Positions 8,490 through 18,223 of a stretch of DNA of 64,000 bases are shown here, in pieces. The notes under the pieces are model-generated. The model was not told where the DNA came from, made no database searches, and saw only the letters and a list, made by a program, of their open reading frames with translations. This stretch comes from Chryseobacterium jejuense (lineage in GTDB: Bacteria > Bacteroidota > Bacteroidia > Flavobacteriales > Weeksellaceae), in contig NZ_JAGIPR010000002.1 in NCBI RefSeq assembly GCF_017877355.1, forward strand, positions 372,001 through 436,000. Reading direction: 5' to 3'. Position numbers and translations under genes: made by a program. The stretch's first letter is position 1, and each line of letters starts with the position of its first letter.

Positions 8490-8497
8490 TATTTTTG
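8490..8497 (+). promoter_or_regulatory. Candidate -7 element of the first anchor-L gene
   Basis: TATTTTTG matches TAnnTTTG, 26 bases before the ATG at 8524. The same octamer at a similar distance precedes the second paralogue. A clear -33 partner is not seen. Confidence 0.4.
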
Positions 8498-8523
8498 CTA
8501 CATTTGAACAAAATCAAATTAAA

Positions 8524-10884
8524 ATGTTGCATTATAGATTTAAACACTACTTTTTTCTTTTGGCTTTTTTACTTACTTCTGCTTCTGTATTCTCACAGGT
8601 TGGTCCTAGCAGAAAGCCTGCAAAAATAAAACCTACAGGGGCAAGTTTGAAAGCCGGAAATTTTATAGATGTGAATGTTGCGCCTTATCCGGCAACAGGT
8701 TATTTCCCGGAACAGCTGGTAAAAGATATTCTGATTAATGGAGGAAGTACCTGTACGACAGCAAATATTACCAATGTTACAGTATCTCCTAACCATACCA
8801 TATTTGATGACAATAGATTTTGGGGGTATTTTAACAGAGGAACCGCAAATTTTCCCTTTAAGGATGGAATTGTATTAACTACCGGTTATGCAAAAGATGC
8901 AGGAAATAGCTTTAATGATAATATGAGTAAAGAACCTGGCTCGGGGAGTGATCCTGATCTTGTGGCGGCTACTAACGCTACGGTAGAATTGAAAGATGCA
9001 GTAGCGCTTGAATTTGACTTTGTTCCTAATTCTACTCAGGTAAGATTCAATTATATATTTGCTTCTGAGGAGTATTCCGGAGGTTATCCATGTACTGGTT
9101 TCTCAGATGCATTTGCACTTTTGCTGAAAAAAGTAGGTGATCCTACTTATACTAATTTAGCAGTTCTACCTGGAGGTGCCGGGCCGGTGAGTGCTACGAA
9201 TATTGTTCCAGCAGGACCTAACTTCTCTTGTGGTCCGATTAATGAGGCTTATTTTGGAGGAATTAATACCCCCCACGTAGGAATCAATTATGCTGGGAGA
9301 ACTATTCCTTTGACTGCTATTGCGACTGTAATTCCTGGAGAAACTTATCATTTCAAAATGGTTATAGCAGATGCTAAAGATCATAGCTTAGATTCTGCTG
9401 TTTTCCTGGAAGGAGGATCATTTGACATCGGGGTTAAAATTGTAGATGAAACCGGGGCAAACCTTCCACCTACTATCAATATGTGTGATAATACTCCTAA
9501 GACATTAAAAGCTCAGTTGGAATTGGTTCCGGGAATGACCTTCCAGTGGTATAAAGATGGGGTTTTAATTCCAGGAGCAACCAGTGTTGCTTACGTTACC
9601 ACTGAGCCGGGAGTGTATTCCATAAAAGTGATGGTCCCTGGAAGCCAGTGTCCGGGAGAAGCTAAAATTACCGTTATAGGAGGAACGAGTCCTACAGTAC
9701 AAAATGCAGTTCTTAAGCTTTGTACAACCCCTACCGTTACTACTTTTAATTTAGAGACTGCAATCCCTATGATAACGACAACGCCGGGAGCAGTAACTCG
9801 TTTTTATACGACTCTTTCAGATGCACAGGCTCAAAATAATAACTATATTAAAAATCCAACCACCTATGATGGAACGGATGGCCAGGTATTACATGTCCTT
9901 GTAACTAACGGAGGATTTTGTAGCAGAATGGCAACGCTTACTCTGAATAAGGAAGCAACCCCTACTGCTGGCCTGAATGTTGCAAAACTGAAGATATGTT
10001 TAGGAGAATCTGTACTAATGACAGCAACGGGTGGGGTAACCTATGAATGGAAAGATACAGCTTCTATTACAGATGGAACAAGAACTGTGAGCCCAACGAA
10101 AACAACAACCTATTCTGTATATGCTATCGGAGCTCAGGGATGTAAGTCTGCAAAGCCGGCAGAAGTTACTGTAGAGGTAGTGCCAGCTATTGTTTCTGCA
10201 TTAAAGGGTGGCCATATCTGTGAAGGAGACAGAATTGTTTTAGATGCAGGTTCTGGTCCGGGATATACCTATGAATGGAATACAGGTGAAACAACACAGT
10301 CTATTTCAGTAAATAAGCCAGGAGAATATACAGTAACCATCAATAATGGAGTTTGTTCTAAAGAATTTAAAACGCAGGTTATAAAAGCTGTTGTCCCTGA
10401 AATTATTAATATTAATTATAATGACAGAGGAACGATGATTCTTACGGCAAGTAACCCTAGTAATGGGATATTGGAATATTCTGTAGATAACGGACTTACG
10501 TGGCAGACTTCCAATATATTTGCAAATGTGCCTAAAAATGAAATCATTTCCATTCGTGTCAGAGTGAAGAATACAAGCTGTGTAGGCTTTATTGAATACT
10601 TTACTTTTGTGATGAAAAATGTAATTACTCCGAATGGTGATAATATCAATGATCTTATTGATTTCAGAGGAATAATCGGATATAAGGATTTCAGTGGTAA
10701 AATCTTTGACCGTTACGGAAAAGAAGTGTTCAAGGCTGAGAAGGTAAGGCCGTATTGGGATGGTTACTTCCAGGGTAAACGATTGCCGTCTTCATCATAT
10801 TGGTACCAGGTTACCTTTGAAGATCCTGCGAGCAAATTGCTAACTATGAAAACAGGTTGGATCCTGCTTAAAAATATAGAATAA
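8524..10884 (+). CDS. Choice-of-anchor L protein with T9SS type B sorting domain (paralogue 1)
   Basis: The 786-residue protein has a signal peptide cleaved near residue 25 (SASVFSQ). Residues about 45-310 form a choice-of-anchor L domain, recognisable by GYFNRGTANFPFKDGIVLTT, NATVELKDAVALEFDFVP, FIFASEEY-like NYIFASEEYSGG and SAVFLEGGSFDIGV. Ig/PKD-like modules follow at about 315-385, 480-555 and 560-620. The last 90 residues are the gliding-motility-associated type B sorting domain: VITPNGDNINDLIDF, KIFDRYGKEVFK, YWDGYFQGKRLPS and a terminal GWILLKN. It is expected to be exported through the outer membrane by T9SS and attached to or released from the surface. It is the first of three tandem paralogues. 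Confidence 0.92.
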   Translation: MLHYRFKHYFFLLAFLLTSASVFSQVGPSRKPAKIKPTGASLKAGNFIDVNVAPYPATGYFPEQLVKDILINGGSTCTTANITNVTVSPNHTIFDDNRFWGYFNRGTANFPFKDGIVLTTGYAKDAGNSFNDNMSKEPGSGSDPDLVAATNATVELKDAVALEFDFVPNSTQVRFNYIFASEEYSGGYPCTGFSDAFALLLKKVGDPTYTNLAVLPGGAGPVSATNIVPAGPNFSCGPINEAYFGGINTPHVGINYAGRTIPLTAIATVIPGETYHFKMVIADAKDHSLDSAVFLEGGSFDIGVKIVDETGANLPPTINMCDNTPKTLKAQLELVPGMTFQWYKDGVLIPGATSVAYVTTEPGVYSIKVMVPGSQCPGEAKITVIGGTSPTVQNAVLKLCTTPTVTTFNLETAIPMITTTPGAVTRFYTTLSDAQAQNNNYIKNPTTYDGTDGQVLHVLVTNGGFCSRMATLTLNKEATPTAGLNVAKLKICLGESVLMTATGGVTYEWKDTASITDGTRTVSPTKTTTYSVYAIGAQGCKSAKPAEVTVEVVPAIVSALKGGHICEGDRIVLDAGSGPGYTYEWNTGETTQSISVNKPGEYTVTINNGVCSKEFKTQVIKAVVPEIININYNDRGTMILTASNPSNGILEYSVDNGLTWQTSNIFANVPKNEIISIRVRVKNTSCVGFIEYFTFVMKNVITPNGDNINDLIDFRGIIGYKDFSGKIFDRYGKEVFKAEKVRPYWDGYFQGKRLPSSSYWYQVTFEDPASKLLTMKTGWILLKNIE

Positions 10885-10900
10885 TTTAAAATGAGAATTG

Positions 10901-10931
10901 AAAGACTGACTGTTTTGTCAGTCTTTTTTTA
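10901..10931 (+). terminator. Terminator after anchor-L paralogue 1
   Basis: AAAGACTGAC, a six-base loop and GTCAGTCTTT with seven T residues. Confidence 0.88.
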
Positions 10932-11005
10932 TGAGATTAAAATAAATAAAGTTGATATTCTACGATAAATAAATTTGAATTAGTAATAATGTAAATAATG
11001 TTAAA

Positions 11006-11037
11006 TTGAATTTCAATCAAAAAAAATAGTATTTTTG
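11006..11037 (+). promoter_or_regulatory. Promoter of anchor-L paralogue 2
   Basis: TTG at 11006-11008 and TATTTTTG at 11030-11037, separated by 21 bases, lie just before the ATG at 11054. The separate promoter and the upstream terminator indicate independent transcription. Confidence 0.55.
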
Positions 11038-11053
11038 TTTAAAATAATATAAA

Positions 11054-14000
11054 ATGTTAAATAGGAGGAAAGGAAGTTTATTTTTAGTGTTATTTTTTGT
11101 TTTTATAGGAACCTTTATTTTTGCCCAGGACAGAGTGGTAAAAAAGAGCGTGCTCCCAAAAAATAATGGTGCTGCTGCTAAAGCTGGAGCCTTTATAGAT
11201 ATAAACACTTCCAATTATCCTGAGTCTTCTTACAGTATCACTCAGCTTGTAAAGGATGTCCTTATCTCAGGAGGGGGATGTGCCAGTAATAATGTAAGCA
11301 ATGTGGTAGTGTATCCGAATTTGCCTCCATCTAATCAGAACAGAAGCTGGGGGTATTTTAATAAAGCAACTACAAATTTTCCATTCAGTAAAGGGATTGT
11401 TCTTTCTACGGGATTTGCTAAAAATGCAGGAAATTTCCCAGTTGCTGACCTTAATGATGATCTGGGAACAGGAGGAGATGATGACCTGGCGGGTGCTTTA
11501 GGTATTCCTCCAGACAAACTGAAGAATGCTACCTATATAGAGTTTGATTTTGTTGCTATTTCCTCTGAAATTACTTTTAAATATTTATTTGCTTCTAAAG
11601 AATATCAGGATAATTTCCCATGTAATATTACAGACGGTTTTGCTTTGTTTTTGAAAAAAGTTGGAGATCCTACCTATACTAATTTAGCCGTACTTCCAGG
11701 GGGTGCAGGACCAGTGAGTGTAACGAATATTCGTCCAGGGTATCCTAATTGCTTACCTAAGAATGAAGCTTATTATGGAGGGACCAATAGTATTCCTAAG
11801 ATTGAAACTAATTTTGAGGGTCGTACCATTCCTTTAACGGCAAAAGCAACTGTAGTTCCCGGGCAAACCTATCATTTTAAAATGGTTTTAGCTGATTTTC
11901 AGGATCCTAATTATGATTCAGCTGTATTTTTAGATGCGGGATCATTTGATTTGGGGGTAAATATTCTTGGTCCTGGTGGAGTGAAGCTTCCAAGCTCGGT
12001 GAATATGTGTGATAATACCCCACAAACTTTCACAGCTTCCGTTCAGGTGCCTAATGTAACCTATCAATGGTTCTTAAATAATAATCCTATTTCCGGAGCA
12101 ACCAATGCCAGTTATACGGCAACACAGCCTGGTGTGTACACTGTTAAAGTGTTTATACAGGGAAGTTCGTGTCCGGGAGAAGCAAGTATTACTGTTGTAG
12201 GAGGGACTTCTCCTACAGTACAGAATGCTACATTAACTGCTTGTTATGTTGCCGGAAATCCTACCTTTAATTTACCTATAGCGCAGCCAGCCATAAGCAC
12301 AACAGCAGGTGCGGTCTTTACTTATTATACAACACAGGCCGATGCAGATGCGGGAAATGCCAATACAATTCCTAATCCTGCTGCTTATCAAAGTGCAGGT
12401 GGAAAGGTCTATGTAAGAGTTATGAATGGTTTCTGTGCAAAAGTAGCTGAACTGACTCTGGTGAAGGCTCCCCAAATGACAGTATCTATTGTGCCTCCTA
12501 CAGTATTAACTTGTGCTAACTCTCAGATTACACTGGATGCTTCAGCTTCAGTTTACCCTGCCGGGGCAACATTTAATTGGGCTACTACAGGAGGAAATAT
12601 TGTTTCAGGAGGAAATACTTTAAATCCTGTAATTAATGCACCAGGAACCTATACATTGACGATATCACAGGTGTATCAGCCTGGAAATATTACTTGTACA
12701 GCAGTGGGAGCAGTAACGGTGACAGGAAATAGTGCACCGCCTAATCCATCACTTACAGCTCCTAAGTTGAAAATTTGTAAAGGAGAATCAATAACACTTA
12801 CAGCTTCAGGAGGAGCTACTTATAATTGGGGTGGTGGTCTTCCCGGAAATGGAAATACACAAACCGTATCACCTACAGTTACTACAACGTATACTGTAAC
12901 TGCTATTGGAGCTAATGGATGTGCTTCTGCTACGCCGGCAACTATCACTATTGAAGTGTCAGAGCCATTTACAGCACAAAATGCTATTCTGCATAAGTGC
13001 TATCAACCGGGACTAACCTATAATCTTAAAGAATCAGAAGGGCAGATTACTACAGCTGCAGGGGTTACATTTACCTATTATGTGGATCAAAACGATGCTA
13101 ATGCCGGTAATGGTAATTTTATTGCAGCTCCTACAACATATTCACCAATTTCCGCAAACCAGACCGTCTTTGTGAGGGTTAGCAATGGGGGGTGTAGTTA
13201 TGTAGTTTCTCTGCAATTATTAAGAACTTCAGAAACCACTTTAACAATAGCTGCACCGCAGACGATTACCTGTACAACTCCTCAAATTACACTTAATGCA
13301 TCTGCTTCTGTAATACCGGCAGGGTCTACCATTACCTGGACTACAGTTGGAGGAAGTATTTTGTCAGGGCTTAATACTCTTACTCCTGTAGTTAATGCAG
13401 GAGGAACCTATACATTAACTGTTAAAAATGTATTCCAGCCGGGAAATCTGAGTTGTTCATATACTGCAACAGTAACAGTAACTCAGGATAAAGTAGCGCC
13501 AGTGGCAACCTTGGTTTCATCACAATCCCGTATTTGTGAAGGTGAATCAGTAACCTTAACTGCATCTGGTGGAACTACCTATATTTGGGGGAATGGTCTT
13601 ACAGGTACCGGAAATACACAAACCGTGTCTCCTACAAGCACTACAGTATATACCGTAACTGCTGTTGGAACTAATGGATGTGCTTCTGCCCCTGTAAATG
13701 TTACAGTTCAGGTTGGGCCTCCGATAGCAGGGGTTTCAGCGGATAAAGTGAAAATATGTGCCGGTGAATCTGTTACTCTTACCGCTACAGGGGGAATTAC
13801 CTACAATTGGGTAGGGCTTACCGGAAACGGAGATACGCAGGTAGTAACGCCTACAGTTACTACAGAGTATTCTGTATTTGCATTAGGAGGAAACGGATGT
13901 AGCTCTCTCGCTCCTGCCAAGATAAAAATTGAAGTAGTTCCTGCCATTGTTTCTACATTGGAAAATGTATATGTATGTGCAGGAGATAATGGAACTCTTG

Positions 14001-14638
14001 ATGCTGGAGCTGGGCTTAATTATACGTACCTGTGGAGTACAGGAGCTACTACACAGACGATTACTACAAAAATTGCCGGAACTTATTCTGTAACTATCAG
14101 CAACGGTGTATGTTCTAAAGTCTTTACGGCGCAGCTTATCAATCCTGATCTACCTGAAATTATCAATGTTGTACATAATAAGAATATACTGACGCTTACA
14201 GCAAGTAATCCAACAGGAGGAACTTTGGAGTACTCTATAAATAATGGAGTAACCTGGCAAGATTCAAATGTATTTAATGGTGTTTTGGATAATACAATGT
14301 ATCATTTGATGGTTAGAGTGAAAAATGCAAAATGTGGAACTTCAATAGATTATTTCACTTTCGTACTCAGCAATGCCATTACTCCTAATTTGGATGGGAA
14401 AAATGATACAATAGACTTTAGCGGAATTAGTGGATATAAAGATTTTGCAGCTTCTATTTTTGATAGGTATGGAGCGGAGGTCTTCAAGGCAACAAAAGGA
14501 GATGTTATATGGCGAGGATCTCTAAAAGGAATCAATTTGCCTACAGGGACTTACTGGTATAGGGTTCAGTGGGAAAATCCTGCAAATAAGAAATTAGAGG
14601 AGCGTTCAGGTTGGATTTTATTAAAAAACAGAAACTAA
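11054..14638 (+). CDS. Choice-of-anchor L protein with expanded Ig-like repeats and T9SS type B domain (paralogue 2)
   Basis: The 1194-residue protein is the longest of the three paralogues. It has a signal peptide to about residue 25 (GTFIFAQ), an anchor-L domain at about 40-310 (GYFNKATTNFPFSKGIVLST, ATYIEFDFV, SAVFLDAGSFDLGV) and the type B sorting domain over the last 90 residues (ITPNLDGKNDTIDF, IFDRYGAEVF, GWILLKN). Its extra 400 residues are internal duplications. The module with CANSQITLDASASV recurs as CTTPQITLNASASV, and the module KICKGESITLTASGG recurs as RICEGESVTLTASGG and KICAGESVTLTATGG. It is probably a surface adhesin or matrix protein; the ligand is unknown. Confidence 0.92.
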   Translation: MLNRRKGSLFLVLFFVFIGTFIFAQDRVVKKSVLPKNNGAAAKAGAFIDINTSNYPESSYSITQLVKDVLISGGGCASNNVSNVVVYPNLPPSNQNRSWGYFNKATTNFPFSKGIVLSTGFAKNAGNFPVADLNDDLGTGGDDDLAGALGIPPDKLKNATYIEFDFVAISSEITFKYLFASKEYQDNFPCNITDGFALFLKKVGDPTYTNLAVLPGGAGPVSVTNIRPGYPNCLPKNEAYYGGTNSIPKIETNFEGRTIPLTAKATVVPGQTYHFKMVLADFQDPNYDSAVFLDAGSFDLGVNILGPGGVKLPSSVNMCDNTPQTFTASVQVPNVTYQWFLNNNPISGATNASYTATQPGVYTVKVFIQGSSCPGEASITVVGGTSPTVQNATLTACYVAGNPTFNLPIAQPAISTTAGAVFTYYTTQADADAGNANTIPNPAAYQSAGGKVYVRVMNGFCAKVAELTLVKAPQMTVSIVPPTVLTCANSQITLDASASVYPAGATFNWATTGGNIVSGGNTLNPVINAPGTYTLTISQVYQPGNITCTAVGAVTVTGNSAPPNPSLTAPKLKICKGESITLTASGGATYNWGGGLPGNGNTQTVSPTVTTTYTVTAIGANGCASATPATITIEVSEPFTAQNAILHKCYQPGLTYNLKESEGQITTAAGVTFTYYVDQNDANAGNGNFIAAPTTYSPISANQTVFVRVSNGGCSYVVSLQLLRTSETTLTIAAPQTITCTTPQITLNASASVIPAGSTITWTTVGGSILSGLNTLTPVVNAGGTYTLTVKNVFQPGNLSCSYTATVTVTQDKVAPVATLVSSQSRICEGESVTLTASGGTTYIWGNGLTGTGNTQTVSPTSTTVYTVTAVGTNGCASAPVNVTVQVGPPIAGVSADKVKICAGESVTLTATGGITYNWVGLTGNGDTQVVTPTVTTEYSVFALGGNGCSSLAPAKIKIEVVPAIVSTLENVYVCAGDNGTLDAGAGLNYTYLWSTGATTQTITTKIAGTYSVTISNGVCSKVFTAQLINPDLPEIINVVHNKNILTLTASNPTGGTLEYSINNGVTWQDSNVFNGVLDNTMYHLMVRVKNAKCGTSIDYFTFVLSNAITPNLDGKNDTIDFSGISGYKDFAASIFDRYGAEVFKATKGDVIWRGSLKGINLPTGTYWYRVQWENPANKKLEERSGWILLKNRN
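12467..13935 (+). repeat. Duplicated Ig-like modules inside anchor-L paralogue 2
   Basis: Two module types are reiterated. The QITLDASASV / PGTYTLT module occupies about 12467-12730 and again about 13228-13490. The GESVTLTASGG / TQTVSPT module occupies about 12760-12960, 13515-13710 and 13735-13935. Similarity is evident at protein level and partly at DNA level, so the expansion is fairly recent. Confidence 0.8.
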
Positions 14639-14660
14639 AATAATTAAATAATTTAAAATA

Positions 14661-14699
14661 AACAGTAGAGCCCTTCATTATTGGAGGGTTCTGTTGTTT
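14661..14699 (+). terminator. Terminator-like hairpin after anchor-L paralogue 2
   Basis: AACAGTAGAGCCCT and AGGGTTCTGTTGTT pair imperfectly (one G-U) around a ten-base loop. Confidence 0.6.
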
Positions 14700-14871
14700 A
14701 TTGTCTTAAATATAGATGGTGTTTTTAATATATTTTTCGAATAGTAGTGAATTTTATAAATTATATTTTGAATTTGAATTATCATTTTGTTAAAAATGGT
14801 CATATTGCTTTTAATTGTGTATTGTTGGTTGAAATGTTGTAGTTTTTTTATAAAAAATACAAATATGTGTA

Positions 14872-14899
14872 TTGTATATTTAAAAAAAAATTAAATTTG
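14872..14899 (+). promoter_or_regulatory. Promoter of anchor-L paralogue 3
   Basis: TTG at 14872-14874 and TAAATTTG at 14892-14899 with a 17-base spacer lie 16 bases before the ATG. Confidence 0.55.
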
Positions 14900-14915
14900 T
14901 TGAAACAAAAATATT

Positions 14916-17273
14916 ATGATAAGATACCTACCGCTTTGTTTGTTTTTTTTATTTATCTCAAATTTTTCTTTTTCTCAAAATCAACAACCCAGACAAGTCA
15001 TAAAAAAACAAGCGTCTGCCCAGGCTAAAAAGGCAGGAGCTTTTATTGATGTGAATGCTCCGGGATATCCGGAATCCAATTTTACGATAGAAAAATTGGT
15101 GAAAGATGTATTGATTTCATCAGGAACCAATACTTGTATTACTCCGAATGTAACCAATGTGAAAATTACTCCTAATCATGCTGTAGGAGAAGCTGATAGA
15201 GCCTGGGGGTATTTCCATAAGGCAACAACCAACTTTCCTTTTAAAGATGGGATTGTGCTTTCTACAGGGTATGCAAGGAAGGCTGGTAATAGCTTTGAAT
15301 CCAGTAACAGTGATACCAATGGAGGAGGTACGGATAGTGATCTGGCACAGGTTATTGGTGTAGCTGCAGATGATTTAAATGACGCGGTGCTTTTGGAATT
15401 TGACTTTGTTCCTACAACCTCTCAGATTAAATTTAATTATTTAATTGCATCTGATGAATACACGGGGACATTTCCCTGTAAATATGCAGATGCATTTATT
15501 ATATTATTGAAGCCTACATCAGGAGGCCCTTATACGAATATGGCAATATTACCGGGAGGAGCCGGACCAGTAAGTATTACCAATATTCACCCGGCAATCG
15601 GAACTACCTGTGGGGCTGTTAATGAACAGTATTTTGGAGGGTATAATACTCCAAGTGTTGTTACCAATTTTAACGGAAGAACAGTTCCTCTTACAGCTAT
15701 TGCTGATGTAGTAGCGGGACAGGAATATCATTTTAAAATGGTTATTGCAGATTATCTTGACCATAGTTTCGATTCTGCAGTATTTTTGGAAGGAGGTTCC
15801 TTTAATATTGGAGTAGACCTTTTAGGCCCTGGCGGAACAAAATTGCCTAGTGATATTAATGTTTGTGATAACGTACCTCAGGTGCTTACCGCTTCTGTAA
15901 ATGATCCAAACTTATTATACCAATGGTATTATAACGGAACTTTGATTCCTAATGCTACAACCAACGTTGTTACTGCTACACAGCCCGGAGTCTATACGAT
16001 TGAAGTAAGTGTTCCCGGAAACCCTTGTCCGGGTAAAGCTTCCATTGAAATTCATGGAGGAACAACACCTGTTGCCCATGATGCCACATTATTGCTTTGT
16101 AGTACACCGGATATTACAACATTTGATTTAAGTACCATTAAACCAACTATCAGCACAACGCCGGGAGCTGTATTTAAATTTTATGAAAATCAGGCTGATG
16201 CTTTGGCTGAAAATAATAATTATATCCAAAATATTCTGAACTATAATGGTACTGATGGCCAGATATTGCATGTAGTTGTTTCAAATGGCGGTTTTTGTAG
16301 AAAAATAGTTGAATTGAAATTATTTAGAGAAGAGACCCCTGTTGCCAAACTGAAAACATCCGCTATACAAATATGTCCGGGAGAAAGCGTAACGCTTACG
16401 GCTGAAGGAGGAGATACCTATCTTTGGGATAATTTCTCTGGAACAGGCAATATACAGACGGTTACACTACATCAGACTACTGTATTTACTGTATATGCAA
16501 TAGGAGCAAAAGGATGTAAATCTCTTAACCCTGCAACCATAAGAATTGAAGTGGTGCCTGAAATTAAAAGTCCTTTAAAAGACGTTGAAATATGTGATGG
16601 AGACCTTGTAACCCTGGATGCAGGTGCAGGAAAAAATTATAAATATAAATGGAGCACAGGAGCTACTACACAAAAGATAGATGTAGAGAAATGGGGAATC
16701 TATACAGTTGAAATTGATAACGGATACTGTAAAAAAATCTTCTCTGCTCAGGTAATGGGAGCTGCTATTCCTTATGTGATCGGAATAGATTATCAGACAT
16801 CTAAAAAGACACTGACAGTTTCTGCAGTAAACCCTCCAATGAATAATATACCAAGCAGTCTTGAATATTCTATTGATAACGGAATTACATGGCAGGAATC
16901 TAATGTATTTACAGGACTTTTAGATAATACCAATTATACCATCCTGGTGAGAAGAGTAGGAACCCACTGTATAGGAACTTTTGACTTCTTTACTTTGCAG
17001 ATCAACAATTTTATTACTCCTAATAATGATGGAATTAATGATGTGTTGGATCTGAAGTCTTTGGGGCAGTTCAAAAACTTTACAGGTTCTATCTATGACA
17101 GGTATGGGGTAGAGATGTTCAGATTCACAAAAGAAACCCCGATTTGGGACGGAACTCTAGTCGGCAAGAGATTGCCTTCTGCAACATATTGGTATAAGTT
17201 TACTTACGAATATCCTAAATCTAAAACTCAGATGAACTGGTCCGGTTGGATCATGTTGAAAAACAGAGAATAA
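14916..17273 (+). CDS. Choice-of-anchor L protein with T9SS type B sorting domain (paralogue 3)
   Basis: The 785-residue protein repeats the architecture of paralogue 1 almost residue for residue in length. The signal peptide ends near residue 20 (FSFSQ). The anchor-L domain covers about 40-310 (GYFHKATTNFPFKDGIVLST, DAVLLEFDFVP, SAVFLEGGSFNIGV), Ig-like modules about 315-620, and the T9SS type B domain the last 90 residues (ITPNNDGINDVLDL, IYDRYGVEMF, GWIMLKN). Paralogues 1 and 3 resemble each other more in layout than either resembles the enlarged paralogue 2. It has its own promoter and a strong terminator. Confidence 0.92.
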   Translation: MIRYLPLCLFFLFISNFSFSQNQQPRQVIKKQASAQAKKAGAFIDVNAPGYPESNFTIEKLVKDVLISSGTNTCITPNVTNVKITPNHAVGEADRAWGYFHKATTNFPFKDGIVLSTGYARKAGNSFESSNSDTNGGGTDSDLAQVIGVAADDLNDAVLLEFDFVPTTSQIKFNYLIASDEYTGTFPCKYADAFIILLKPTSGGPYTNMAILPGGAGPVSITNIHPAIGTTCGAVNEQYFGGYNTPSVVTNFNGRTVPLTAIADVVAGQEYHFKMVIADYLDHSFDSAVFLEGGSFNIGVDLLGPGGTKLPSDINVCDNVPQVLTASVNDPNLLYQWYYNGTLIPNATTNVVTATQPGVYTIEVSVPGNPCPGKASIEIHGGTTPVAHDATLLLCSTPDITTFDLSTIKPTISTTPGAVFKFYENQADALAENNNYIQNILNYNGTDGQILHVVVSNGGFCRKIVELKLFREETPVAKLKTSAIQICPGESVTLTAEGGDTYLWDNFSGTGNIQTVTLHQTTVFTVYAIGAKGCKSLNPATIRIEVVPEIKSPLKDVEICDGDLVTLDAGAGKNYKYKWSTGATTQKIDVEKWGIYTVEIDNGYCKKIFSAQVMGAAIPYVIGIDYQTSKKTLTVSAVNPPMNNIPSSLEYSIDNGITWQESNVFTGLLDNTNYTILVRRVGTHCIGTFDFFTLQINNFITPNNDGINDVLDLKSLGQFKNFTGSIYDRYGVEMFRFTKETPIWDGTLVGKRLPSATYWYKFTYEYPKSKTQMNWSGWIMLKNRE

Positions 17274-17279
17274 TAAATA

Positions 17280-17311
17280 AAAGAGAGCCTTTCAGATGAA
17301 AGGCTCTCTTT
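17280..17311 (+). terminator. Terminator after anchor-L paralogue 3
   Basis: AAAGAGAGCCTTTC and GAAAGGCTCTCTTT form a near-perfect long stem with a four-base loop. Confidence 0.88.
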
Positions 17312-17326
17312 ATACAAATACCAATA

Positions 17327-17350
17327 AAAGCTCCTCTTTAAAGGAGCTTT
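17327..17350 (-). terminator. Terminator after rsmA
   Basis: AAAGCTCCT and AGGAGCTTT form a hairpin immediately beyond the rsmA stop codon. It is symmetric, so it could act on both strands. Confidence 0.65.
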
Positions 17351-17360
17351 GTTATATATA

Positions 17361-18131
17361 TTATTGGTTTTCTTTCCAAAGATTTGTGAAGTGAATGAAA
17401 TCAGATACACTGAGTTCTTCCGCTCTTTTATCTAAAAACTCATGACCTTTTAAAGCTTCGGGAATATTTAAAGTTTTCAAAGCATTGGATAGCTTTTTTC
17501 TTCTTTGGTTGAAGCCGGTCTTTACAATCTGTTTAAAAAGAACCTCATTTCCGGCTAAACCTTCTTTAGGGTTTCTTGTAAGACGGATAACGCCAGATTT
17601 TACCTTTGGTGGCGGATTGAAGACATTTTCATGTACCGTAAACATATAGGATACATCATAATAAGCCTGAATAACAACAGAAAGAATACCATAGTCTTTA
17701 GTCCTTGGAACGGCAGCAGTTCTTTCAGCTACCTCTTTCTGAAACATCCCTACCATTTCAGGAATCAACTCATAATGGTCTACAATCTTGAATAATATCT
17801 GAGATGAAATATTATACGGGAAGTTCCCGATAATAGCAATCTGCTCATCTTTGATAAAATTAAAATCCTGTTTCAGGAAATCTCCTACAAAAGTATTTTC
17901 CGTAACCTTAGAATAGTTGTTTTTCAGGTATTCTATAGATTCCGTATCAATTTCGGCAAGGTAAATGTTATGATCTTTTTCAAGAAGATATTTGGTAAGA
18001 ACTCCCATTCCGGGACCTACTTCCATAATGTTATTATAGCTCTCAAAACTAAGACCTTCTACAATTTTCCTTGCGATGTTTTCATCCGTCAAAAAGTGTT
18101 GACCAAGATGCTTTTTTGCTTTTACACTCAA
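17361..18131 (-). CDS. rsmA: 16S rRNA (adenine1518-N6/adenine1519-N6) dimethyltransferase
   Basis: The 256-residue SAM-dependent enzyme dimethylates two adenines in the 3' terminal hairpin of 16S rRNA. The N-terminus KKHLGQHFLTDENIARKIV, the SAM-binding motif MEVGPGMGVLTKYLL, the acidic loop VGDFLKQDF and the catalytic motif NFPYNISSQILFKI are all present. The small C-terminal helical domain with FNQRRKKLSNALK follows. Length is normal for the family. It is divergent from ftsX across a 92-base spacer. Confidence 0.96.
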   Translation of the reverse strand: MSVKAKKHLGQHFLTDENIARKIVEGLSFESYNNIMEVGPGMGVLTKYLLEKDHNIYLAEIDTESIEYLKNNYSKVTENTFVGDFLKQDFNFIKDEQIAIIGNFPYNISSQILFKIVDHYELIPEMVGMFQKEVAERTAAVPRTKDYGILSVVIQAYYDVSYMFTVHENVFNPPPKVKSGVIRLTRNPKEGLAGNEVLFKQIVKTGFNQRRKKLSNALKTLNIPEALKGHEFLDKRAEELSVSDFIHFTNLWKENQ

Positions 18132-18223
18132 TGTTTTTTATGATTTTATTAACAGTGATTTTCTCTTTTTCGTTCCCAAATTTCGGAAGATTTTTTCTAT
18201 TTTAGCCAAAAATTTTAATATTA

